Shown: positions 23,657 to 35,600 of the stretch, piece by piece
Numbering within the stretch: position 1 is the first letter of the stretch
How the letters are laid out: every line of letters starts with the position of its first letter
Source of the DNA: Chionis minor
Lineage: Eukaryota > Chordata > Aves > Charadriiformes > Chionididae
Assembly: GCA_013398295.1 (NCBI GenBank)
Contig: VZSF01005563.1
Coordinates: forward strand, 121,525-185,524
Reading direction: 5' to 3'
Length of the DNA stretch: 64,000 nucleotides
Notes under the pieces: generated by a model
The model's database searches: none
Told to the model about the DNA's origin: nothing
Seen by the model: only the letters and a program-made list of their open reading frames with translations
Program-made: the position numbers and the translations under genes

Positions 23657-26600
23657 GTGAGGGGGGGAGGGGGGCGACGACGACGGCGGGGGGGTGGAAG
23701 GAGGGAGGGGCGGCCGGGCCCCGCGGGGGTGGGGGACACGGCGACGGCGGCGGACGGACGCGCCCCACAGCTCGGGCCACCGGTGCCACATTCCCCCCCC
23801 TCCTCCCGCCTCCCCCTTCCCCCGCAGCGGCCGCGCCACCCGTCGGGGAGGGGGTGCGAGGGGCCCCGCTCTGGCGCGGGGGGCCCCCGGAGGCCTTTGG
23901 GGGAGGGGGAGGAAGCTCCCTCCGAGGCGGAGGCCGGCGGAGCGAGTGAGGGGTCAGCGGCGCTCCGCGGGGACCAAAACAAAGGGAAGGGAGGCAGCGG
24001 GCCGTCTAACGGGGTCCGAGGAGGTGCTGCCGCGGCGGTGAGGTTGCCATTAGGCTTGCGCCAGCTGTATTTTTATCTTCTCGTCCAGGGATGTTGTCCG
24101 AGTAGGCTGCGTTTGCTCGAGGGCCAAGAGAGCAGCACAAAAGAGGTGGTGGTGTTTGCTGGTAACTTTGGTTTCTGGGGTTTTTTTGGTTTTTTTTGGT
24201 TTTTTTTTTTTGTTTGCAACACCTCACCTCTTAGTCTCTGCCAGCCTAGACAATTTGAACGAGGCTTACATTTTTAGTCCGCTAAAATACGGTAGCTGTT
24301 GCTGGGTGAAAGGATGTGCGGTAACGTGTTTCTTTTCTTTGGTGGTCAGATCCTTTAGGAAGGACGGGTTTATACTTTTGTTAGTCGAAGAGAACAATAT
24401 GGTACTGTGTTGGATGCTGTGGGCAGTGATATTAGTGTTGAAATACTAGGGGTTATCATCCACCCACGGGGTATCTGGGTGCTGTTTAAAGGAGAGGGCC
24501 TGTGTAATTAAATAAAAGGGCCTGCCGGGAAAGCAGTGTAGCATTATGCTCATTTCTTGAATTTCTGATAGTTAGGCCCTACTCGTGACTTCCTAAGGCT
24601 ATACCATCCATAATAATGGACAACAGCTTGGTTTTCTCCTGACTTAGTGTAAGGGAAAACGATCAATGATTTGTATCTAAACTGTCAAAACCATGGGATA
24701 ATAAGAAAATGTTTTCCCTGGTTTTTGGTGGGGTTTTTTTTCTTCTTGGATCTGTAATTGGGTTGGTGAAAGTTAACAAGTTAATGTTTGTCCCTTTTTT
24801 GAGCGCTGAAATTGCAATTAATTTGAAAGCGTTTGTGTTGAAAAGAAGAAAAAAGCTTAGATCCTATAGTATTAGAATGCAGGCTAGTAGGCTCATAGCT
24901 TTTTAGTGGAAGGAGAACAAGGGAAAACGAAGATTGAAACTATGAAAGAAGGTGCATAATAAAGTAGTGAAAGTGAGAAGGATCTTAGCAAGAAGCTACA
25001 AGCTGGTAAAATATAGAGCTAAACTGAGAGTATAATGTGATGTTTTCCCCAATTAACTCATATTTTGTCAAATACAGATGTGTGGCTTCTCAATGACTTG
25101 TCTCTCCTATTCTGGGAGGAATTTTAAATGAAATGTAGCTTGCTTTCTGAAAGTTGGCTTAATATGGCTAGTTAGTAGTTATTGAGGTATATTTTTGTTT
25201 AAATAGGTGAAAGATGTATGTACTGGTAGTTAGTATCAAGACTGACCTCAAATACATTGTTATTTCCTGCATTAGGAGATCAGGTAAAGTGTATGAGAAG
25301 AGCAGCTGTAACCAATAAGTAGCAGTTCATTTCCTAGTAGAGAGGGGACTTCTGTATACCCTGAAGATAGATGTGAATGAATATACTACTGGAGGTATGT
25401 AAAACTGCTTTAAAGCATATTTTGTGCTCGTCACGCTAATTGTGGAGGAGAAAGCTTGTGGAGGGATGCACAAGCATCCAAGAAATGCATGTGACTAGAA
25501 GCCAATATGAATCTTAGTTTGTGAACTGACAGTACTTTTTGTGTGATTGACCTCTGAGCTTGCTGCAGAGTTGGTTTCACCTTCTTTACAGGCCTTCCTT
25601 GCAGGAAATGGAGGGGAAGTGTGTCTTTGAGTAAAACACACCAGGAGAAGAATTATAAAACCACAGGTACTTCTGGAGGGTCCTCGGGCAGGGTGATACC
25701 TGTTACTGAAAGTACTGGAATTAGTTGAATTTACACTTCGAACAGTCTAGATTTCAAGCTGATGGTCTCTTCGTAGAAGGCAGAATCTCTACGGAGGAGT
25801 GAAATCAAGAGGCTTAATTTTCTTTGAGAGGAAGAGAGCTAATGATAGCATTCCTGATGAGTCTGGACATATTTCATCCACTAACTATCTTGGAGGATAA
25901 TAATACTTTGTTTTGGACAGACTTATTTTTAATTACTTTCTGTGGAGGGCTTATGAAGGCGAGACTCCTTGTAGACTAGCCTTAAAGAAGGAAATTTATC
26001 TTCATGGGGCTTTGATCACCCCTGAAATCCTTTTTCTCTTCCCTCCCTTCCACCTCCCCCCAGTGCAAGTAAGCACATTGTCTTCTCTTTGGCTGCTTGG
26101 GTGCATGCTCATACCATTAGGTATGTTGTTGAGGGCATCCTGTATTTTTGGATACTGGAGGAACCCACAAGGCAGTGGCTGTGTTCAAGGAGGTGCAAAG
26201 TATACAGTTAAAGGAAGATCTGATCTGAAAAGGTGTGTAGTGACCTGATACCGTTGTTCTGTTCCCTGATGCTGCTTTCTGCCTCTTTGTGTACAAAAAC
26301 ATGATCAGTCCCAAACAAATGGCTCTTGCAGTACAGAAATACCCTACCCTATTTCCCTATACACTAAATATGTAGGGAAATATGTTATTCTGTAATGATC
26401 TTTTAAAGACTAATACTTTCACTTTGCATATCAAATATAATTAAAACATTTCTAGTTATTTATTATTTCTTGAGGGAGAATGTGAGCAAGTAAAACCAAA
26501 ATCACAAATGATTGTATCTATCCTGGTGGCTACCTCTTTTTAATAGTATGAATCAATTTTATTAAGGACAGTCATACTTCACTGGTTCAAAAGATGACTT

Positions 26601-29600
26601 GGGTTAGAAGGCATCTCAGGAGTTCTCTAGTTCTGTTCAATGTAGCATTAGCCACGAGGGGAGACCAGGTGGTTTTGTCCAGTCAGTCTTTGAAAGCCTG
26701 CAGTGATGGAGACCACACAACCACCCTGGGGCCCTGTTTCACTGCTGACCTGCCCTCATGGCAGGAGGGGAACATTCCCCCACCTTTACCCCCCCGTACC
26801 CATCAGACTCTCTCTTATTTCAACATGTGTGTTACCTCTTGTCCTCCTGCCGCACACTACTGTGAAGAGACTAATTCTGTCTTGTTGATCTTCTCATAGG
26901 AGCTGGAAAGCTTCTGTTAGGCCTCCCTGAAGCCTTTTATTCTGCAGGCTGAATGAGCCTGGTTCCCTCAACCTCCTCTCACAGAAGTGCTCTGTCTTGG
27001 TGGCCCTCTACCAAACTCGTCTAGTTTGATGTCTTTCTTGCACTGGAAGAACTGAAACAGAGTATTCTAGAGTCTGTCTAATGAGCTCTGTGTAGAAGGA
27101 AACAATCACTTCCCCTATATCTTCTGGCTAAACTTATTTCTAATGTGCAACGGATTCATAGAACTAACTGCTAATCAGCTGAATGGGCTGCAGGGACTTA
27201 CTTAGTCCTTGCTACCACTTTTCAAAGGAAGACTTACTACTTTTGTCAGGTAATATGATTGATACAGTTTTGGAAGTGTAGAGCTAATTAAAAAAAATAC
27301 ACTAATGAAAATGTTCTCTGACTAGAGAGTTCTTTAAAGTGTCTAACCAGACAGAAGAATTCAGAGTAGAAATCACAGCCAAAATGTAAGGCTTTTTCAA
27401 AGGATTAAAAAACCCTACTCCAAACAATAGCAACCCTATTGGGATAGTAAAGTATTGCATGAAAATCACATACGATCATGATGGGTGGTATCATGGTTGA
27501 CTGGGCAGAGCTGAGAAGTAAACAAGTTACAATTTCTCATCTTGCTGACGAGGAACAGCTTATATAGAGTGGTTGCCCTGAAATCATTGAGAGAACAAAG
27601 GTTTTTTGCCTTAGACGATAATACAGCTTCTATGCATGATGGGTTGTTTGCTTGAGTGGTCTGTGAATTGGCTTGCTCCACATTTTTAAACAAACATGGG
27701 AACTTGACTCATGCAGAACAGGCAGGCTGCTTTCAAGAGCACCAAGATGTTCTTTATCATCATAGATTGTAGAGAATAGGGGGTGTCCATAATGCTTAGA
27801 GCATGGCAAATTTTACACCTGTCTTCAGAACAAGCTAAAAGTTCAACCCAGGGAACCACAGGCTGGTTAACCTCACTTTGGTCTCTAGGAAAGCAATGTA
27901 TTATGTCTTTCTGGAAGGCATTTCTGAGAGGAGGTTGTAGTGAGGTGGGTTTTGGTCTCTTCTCCCAAGTAACAAGTGATAGCACAAGAGGAAATGGCCT
28001 GAAGTTGTGCCAGGGGAGAGTTAGATTGGATATTGGGAAAAATTTCTTCACCGGCATGGTTGTCAAGCATTGGAACAGGCTGCCTGGAGAAGTGGTGGAG
28101 TCACCATCCCTGGAGGTATTTAAGAGATGTTTAGATGTGATGCTTAGTGGTAGACAGAGCAGTGCTAGGTTAACAGTTAACAAAGGGACTTTATGTTCTT
28201 AAAGGATTTTTCCAACCTAAAAGATTGTATGATTCTATGACACATCAAAAGGTGGTGACTGGGATCACTCAGCATATATTTACCAAGGACAAATCATGAC
28301 CTGACCAATCTGACCACTTTCTGCATTAAAAATGGCAAGACTTGTAGATGAGGGGAGGGGAGTGGAATGGATGTAATTTACCTAGGCTTCAGCAAGGACG
28401 AAGGAAGTGGCTGACAGGAACCTCATGAAATTCAACAGAGACAAAAGTGAAGACCTGCATCTGAAGGAAGAACCCCAGGCTAAGGCTGGCGGGGGATCAG
28501 CTTTGCAAGATTGGCTTGGGGTCTGACTGACAGAAAGCAGAACAGGAGCCAGCCGTGTGTCCTGTGAGCAAAGGCGAGTGGTATCCTGGGCTATATTAAC
28601 AGGAATAGAACCAGAAGATTGGAGGGAAATAATTATTTCCTTCTACACAGAACTTGTTAGATGTTCTGTGAAAGGCACCACACTAGACGAGTTTGGTAGA
28701 AGGCCACCAAGACAGTCCAGGCTTGGATCGCTTCTCCTGTCAGAGGAGGCTGAGGGAACCAGGCTCAATTCAGCCTGCAGAATAAAAGGCTTCAGGGAGG
28801 CCTAACAGAAGCTTTCCAGCTCCTATGAGAAGATCAACAAGACAGAATTAGTCTCTTCACAGTAGTGTGCGGCAGGAGGACAAGAGGTAACACACATGTT
28901 GAAATAAGAGAGAGTCTGATGGGTACGGGGGGGTAAAGGTGGGGGAATGTTCCCCTCCTGCCATGAGGGCAGGTCAGCAGTGAAACAGGGCCCCAGGGTG
29001 GTTGTGTGGTCTCCATCACTGCAGGCTTTCAAAGGCTGCCTGGATAAAGCCACCTGGTCTCCCCTCATGGCTGATGTTAGAGGACTCCTGAGATCCCTTC
29101 TAACATGAATTATTCTATTGTCCCAAACAACTGTAAAAATTGAAAATAATTTTGAGAATGTGTTTCTTATCCTCCAACCATTACTCTTTGCTTTTCTAGA
29201 CTGAGAGATTCCTTCTGTATAGTAGGTGATGTGGCGTAGGCTTTTGATTGTACCAGAGTATAAAATAGTGTTAAGATAAGGAGCTCAAAGTATATCTTGT
29301 AGGTGTTCTATGACATGGCATGTTGGGAGCTCAATATTTGTTTGGTTACATGAAGTAGTGTAAAAGGATAGACTACGATTTAGATTTGTAGTGGATCCTC
29401 TACTTAAAAGAAATTCATGGCAATTTACTAATAAAATAGCCTGTTCGTGTATAATTGAAATGGTAACTGTTGCAACAAAGTTGCCATTATGAAAAGCAAA
29501 GTGAACTTTTTGTTTTTTGAATTGGACTGATCCTGAGTTTGGGCCTGGTTTGGGGCAGAGGAATTACCCTGTTAAATCTGTCTGTCGTTTTGGCCCAGCA

Positions 29601-32600
29601 GAATCTTTTTATCTGGGGGAGGGAAGTATGGTTGACACAGTGACTAGGTGATGTTTGGCAGAGGAGATGCAAGGAAGATGGGCATCTCTCCAGCTGCTAA
29701 CAGAAGTACTGGATCCCAGTCACAGATTGGGAGCTACATTGGAAGCATGGTTTGGTCTTGGTTACGTGGTGCAGGGTAAACCAGCTAAGATCGTGGCTTT
29801 CAGAAAATATTTGATTCTCTTTTTTGCTGCCTTTTAGCTGTGAATGCTTGCTGCTTACCTGGCTTGTCTTGTTGCAAGACCTTTCTGTGAGGTGCTTTAA
29901 TTAGTTTAAAATATCAGAAAATTAATCCATATTAAGGGAAGGAAAACTGAATTAGAAAGCTTATGGAGAAGTCAACGTGTCATTCCAGAGCTGGTGGGAG
30001 GGGAGCAAGCTGCTGTATTGGATAAGTAGTATGTGAAACTGCCCTCAGTTTTGTATGTTCTGAGCCCTTGCTCGACCTCCAACCTCCTCCCCGTTCCCTG
30101 CAAGATGTTGACTATTCTGTCTTAAGGAGAGCCAAACAGACTTCTGGTATCTTACAACCCTTCTTCATAGTTTAGTTTCTTTAAAGCTTAATAAAAATGT
30201 AGTTTGTAAATTCAGACACAACAGTTGTGATTAATCAGTACTAACATCACACTTTCAGAACTTAAGCTAATTATCTCTAGTTATAAGAAGTTCCTTGACT
30301 AGATCTGCCTCTCCTATGCGATACCACATTTTCCAGTTTCCAGACAGATCCTAAACCTATGTGCATTGTCTTACTAGGCTGCTCTATGTGTGATACGTAG
30401 TCTCAATTCCCTTCTGCTAAACCTGCTGGGCTCTCTAAACGAGTCTTCCTTTCAGTGTGATATGTATTTCCTGGGAATAAATTATCTGTAGGTCCCACTT
30501 CTATGAATTGGCTCAGTGGATTAAATTTTTCCTCTTAATATGCTTTGGGCACTTAGTTGTTAAAATTTAGTATCTTTAGATTGGCCTCCAAAAAGCTATC
30601 TGTACTCATAAGGTAGCTATCATCTGTTACTGTTGCAGTATTTGTGAATCAGGCAGCCTTTCTGGAAGAAATTTACTGAAACTGCACGGATTGTCAATGA
30701 AACAGTCTGTAGTTCAGTCTTGCAGTTTGGCAGTGCCAGTTGAGGGAGTTTGTGTCCCAAGTTGCTTGTTTGCATTTGTTCTGTTGTGCTGACAAACCAT
30801 TCTGTGAAACAGATCAGTGAACTGAGATGCCTGAAAAAATAACTCTGTCAAGGGAGTTTTTCTTAACAGGAGTTGTGTCACCGCAGTTGTTACAGCTGAA
30901 GGGGTACAGGAGTATGAATGACCTTACCCTGGCAGTGCTACTGAGGGGGAAAAAAAAATGCTTGGAAACAAGAGGGAGAGTGCTCAGTCTTTTTAATCCT
31001 CCAGCCTCTTCACATCTTTTCCCCTCACTTCTCAGCTGCTTCCTTCTGTAGGATTGCTGTGGAGATACGAGAGTCAGACACACCAAATGAACATTGACAC
31101 TTTCTAACCTGTAATAAAGAGGTTAGAGTTACAAACAAGTCAAAACTAACAGGAATCTAATTTTGATAAATACAGTGCTATGCACAGTAAGCTGTCATGG
31201 TTCACAAATCAGTCTAGGTTGCTTACCTTCAGAGGGGGTTTGCCATTCCTGTTGACAAAGAATGACAACTGTCTCCTGCTGCTGCAGCATATTATAAACT
31301 AATTCATTAAGTAGATGAATAGTCTTCTGCCTGTTTTGCTTGACAGTATCTATGGTTATGATCCAGTCTGTGAGGTGAAAAATCAATGGGCATTTTCAGT
31401 ACTTCATGAGATCAGCTTCTCAAGAAATGGTGAAAGTGCACTTCTATTTTGGAGCATATTTCAACATGCAGACACATTTTACTGACTTGCCCCACTAACT
31501 TATGAAAGATTGTATGGTTGCTTAAGTACTACTTTGCATTTTAAGTGCTTGAGTAAGAATACAGCCACAACATACTCAGTATTGAGTAAAGGGTGTAAAG
31601 CTGAGGTAGGCTGCACGTGTTGTATGACGTGCGGTGTAGCTTAGTTGTGCAAGTTAAATAACATAAAGTAGACTTATATTGGGTAAGTTTTTCTGAAAAA
31701 TAAGACATATGCTGGATATTTTGCAATGAGAAGTTCTGGGAGAGAAGTTTTTAAGATAGTGGGGGAATTGTTACTTAAAGGTTATTAATTTTGTTGGTAA
31801 CTGTAAATGTTATGATAGGAAGGTGCTATGGAGCTAACTTGAAGGAAGACTTGGAAAAAAAAATTGCTGGAGGATGTGGAACCCTTAAACGAATTTCAAA
31901 ATTAGAAGACAAGAGGTTATCCTCAGCTTGAATTTTCACTTAATTTTCAACAGAAACTTTATCTTAATGATGGTTTTGGTACTGCACTACAGAGAGAGAT
32001 GAGAAAGCTGTTATATTTTAGGCATGTAGTTTTTATGGTGGTCTGCACTGAAATTCTTGTGATTTCTTGTGCGGCACTTCCAGAAGGCACTTAGACACAC
32101 CTACTTAAAGTAACTTATGGCTTGCTAATTAAAATCAACTTGTTAAAATGGTAGCTCTTCCCACTTAATTTCCATCAAAAACATTGAGGGAACATTTCCC
32201 TGAAGAGGAACTTCTTATCCATGTGGAAAGCAACTGTTAAGCTATCTCCAAGTGTCAGCCTATTGTGATAACTAACCCTATTTTCAGTCTATGTGTTAGA
32301 TAAACCATAAACTGCCACAGCAGGAGCTACTTCATGAGCTGTTTAGTCATCACTCCAGCAGTGCTATCTCCCACAAAGAGAGCAGTGTGGACAATGGAGA
32401 AGTGTCTGCTTTATTGGCTCAGACCTTTACTGTGTGTCAAGATCCTTCAGTGTGTGAAGTAGCTATTGTGAATTTAGGCTGCCGTATAAGTCAATGTATA
32501 GACTCATTTAAGTGCTTTGTGCCAGAAAATGATGCACAATACATTTTTTGTTATAATTTGGATGGAGTTATGGGGCAAACTTCTGTGCTAGGAAGAATGT

Positions 32601-35600
32601 CATATGCTTTTGAACACTTCTTTTAATATAAAACGAATAAAAATAGCTGTTCATCTTTAAATGGAAGTATGTACTAGATTATGTATAATAAATGAATTGA
32701 TTGAGTCTCTTTGCTTATTCTGTACAAGGTCTTTCACACCATTTTCCAAGTGCAGGAAAAGAGGAGGCAACATTCCTGCCTTTAGTTGCTTTCTCTAATC
32801 TCTTAAATCAAACCTAATAAAAAGCTGGAAAGAACATCTTTGAACCTCTAGAAGACAGTAGTCCTGTCAAAACACTTGTTAAACCGTTTCAGGGTGCACT
32901 TCTGAAGATGCTTTAGGTGCTTCAGACTACACATGGCAACTTACTGACCTGTTCAATGTGCTAAATCAAGTTCATAGATATAAATTGAAGTATCTAAACG
33001 CTTTAATATTTGTAATTATGAGTCCTTACCAAGAAGAGAATTATTGGCCGAGAACAGGTAATAGTTTCACAACTATTTCTAGTGTGTTTTGATCAAGCGT
33101 TGCCTAGCCTTTAAACATCACTTGCTTTGTGTGAAGTTGGATGTGCATGTAGTCAGAAAGGTTTGGTTGACTTCAGAGGCGTTTGTTTCTGAGTCTCTTT
33201 GGTACTTGGGTGTGTAAATGGTTGTACAGATAAAAAGGAGAGAGGAGAATGTGGCAGCAACAAGTTTTAAGGGCCGGGGCCCTACTTCAGAGACCCTTGC
33301 AAAAACTTAAGCTACTGTACAAGATAGGGGGCAAAATCTTGCAGTGATGTAGAAAAGATGGTAAATTTAAATGATGAAATATTCTAAGGGTATGAGGTTA
33401 TTCAGAATAATGTAGAAAGGACTTCAAGCTACAAAATGACTGGATGATGAAGTGGCAAATGAAATCTGCTGCAAATGGAAGTAATACATGGTGGACCCAC
33501 AGCCTGTAATAAACCTAGAGAATGTTTGGGAGAGGAGTGCTATTCTAAGTTTGGTCTCTTCCTCTGGTCTTCTCTAGTCAGCCCTCTGAATATTTTTGTA
33601 TTTGAGATCAGGAAGGTCTTAAACTGGTGACCCAGTTGTGCTTGAGGATGCCAGAGTTGCTAGGCTTGGTGGAACACTTGTCTGGCCCATTATGGCTTCT
33701 CTTACTTTCATGTTATTGTTTAGACTTAGACTGATTATAAATATGCTTAAAACAGCTGTCTAATCTTCTTGTGTCTAACCTTCTTGGTTTAAACTGCTTT
33801 GTACAAAAAATTTTGATTGCTTTCTAGAATATTAACTTTCGAGTTTTTGTATATTTTGATGTTTTAAGCCATTATAATTCCAGTTTTATTTTCATATTGA
33901 ATGTAAACAGTAAACTTTTCAGGGAGAAGGGATTCCCTTCTCTTTGAAACTTTACAGTAACTTCTCTAACATCCAGATAGTATTCTAATCAAACTGTATA
34001 GGATACTGATTCATTTACTGGTTTTGTTGGTGCTTTGTGATTAATTAAGATGTTTCTGGTGCTGTTAATGGACCTAAGCTTTCTTGAGTGAGGTGAAACT
34101 TGGCTATTGTAATTGAATCTATCCTGTTTAACTCCCTGATCTGTTAGTTTCTGAAGAGACAGTACACTTGCATATAGGAATGGTAACTTTGTTTTACAGT
34201 CTCAAATTCTGCCTCTTACTTCCAAAGATTCTTCCTTGTGTGTAATCTGATCCTAATTTTTCCTAAATCCTTATAATTTTCTACTTTCTACTCCTTTACT
34301 TGGAGTGTAGTGTTTGATAGATAGTCTAACATAAAAGCATATTCACCCTTCTATGTACTTATGTAGACTATGTATTGTGGAATTGTATGGGGGGAGAAAA
34401 TGATTATTGATTAAAGTAACATAATTTTTAGTTTCATGTGTCAAGAAAGGTTGCAAGATCTTTTGTTTTTCCTTCCTTATTCTTTTCCTCTCTGTTTCTA
34501 ACAGAGGAAAACTTACTATACATTAGAAATTAACATGTAGAAATTCTTCCTCTGCTGGAAACCTCTGCAGCAACGCTGAGTGGCGAAGCATGATGCGGTG
34601 TTGGAGGTACTTGAGTTAGTATAGACCTTGAGTTGGCATAGTGCTCAACCTGGTTTCTTCTCTAGCCCCCCAGACCCATTTTGTATTGTTACTTTTTTTG
34701 ATTTTTGAGTAACTGACTGCTGGGTGCCATGTTAATTGTGGAGTACTACTCTCCCCACCAAGGTAATGTAGTTAGAAATGGTTTAGTACCTGTTCAGCTT
34801 CCTTGGAACTTTAGAAAGCTGTCAGTGACTTGAGTGACTAATGTTTTGCATAAGTAATCATGTATTGAATCTTATCGATTTATTCTTTGATGCTTCTGGT
34901 GACTTTATGAAGAGTCTTCAAGCTGGAAAGTTTGTGTCTCCTTGTCTTCATCTACGTTAGTTGATTTCACAGAAGATTTTTCTTTATATAAACTTGTCTC
35001 TTTCAAATTTTGTAGACTGTTATAGTAGCAGAGGCACCACTACTAAAGGTGCATGAAGTCTAAAAACACGACCAGGTTTTTAGCTACCTGAAGTTTTGGA
35101 GTTAGCTGAGTGAGTTCTAGCTGCGAATCATCTTTTCTCTTGCTTCCCTTTCTTTAGAGACTCTACAGCGGTGGGTAATTCACTGGTCCATAAGCGGTCT
35201 CCTTTACGTCGAAGCCATAAGACCTCAGCATCTCTGACCAAGCTGTCGTTATGTGATGGACAGAAAGCCAAAAAGCCACTCTGTAAATTTGAAGAAGGTC
35301 AGGATGTCCTAGCTAGATGGTCAGATGGCTTGTTTTATCTTGGAACTATCAAAAAGGTAAACAATTTTTTTTAACTTCACTGGAGTCTTACAGGATCATG
35401 TTGGTTAAATATTGCAGTATAATTGTCTCAATTACTTAGCATTAAATACAGTCTTCTGTTTAGTCCTTTTACTCATGGCTTCCACTGTATTTTTTTCTTT
35501 CAGATAAACAAACTGAAACAGAACTGCTTCATTATATTTGAGGACAGTTCCAAATCCTGGGTTCTCTGGAAGGACATACAAACAGGCAAGAACTTCAGTG

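Larger units (their letters stand above)
22860..24060 (+). promoter_or_regulatory. MTF2: CpG island promoter of MTF2
   Basis: Dense CpG and GC-rich sequence surrounds the MTF2 start codon at 23652 and extends into intron 1. It contains a ZNF143-like site and a YY1-like site about 200-250 bases before the start codon, listed separately, and no TATA box. Many long ORFs cross this island on both strands, but they come from the absence of AT-rich stop codons. Confidence 0.8.
23657..35157 (+). other. MTF2: MTF2 intron 1 (11.5 kb)
   Basis: Runs from GTGAGG to ctttag. Apart from the CR1 copies at 26590-29125 and T-rich runs near 24180-24215, I see no other element or exon in it. Chance ORFs inside are short. 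Confidence 0.8.

Noticed and set aside
22818..24277. ORFs of 180-270 codons on both strands in the MTF2 CpG island
   Set aside because: Low-complexity Pro/Arg/Gly/Ala content, mutually overlapping frames and no domain. They are explained by GC composition.
26594..26899. 101-codon ORF with a nearly identical partner on the other strand at 28823-29068
   Set aside because: Both are antisense readings of CR1 3' sequence. The similarity reflects the inverted repeat copies, not a gene family.
27783..28202. 139-codon plus-strand ORF
   Set aside because: It is the decayed end of CR1 ORF2 ([20 protein letters not shown]), not a host gene.
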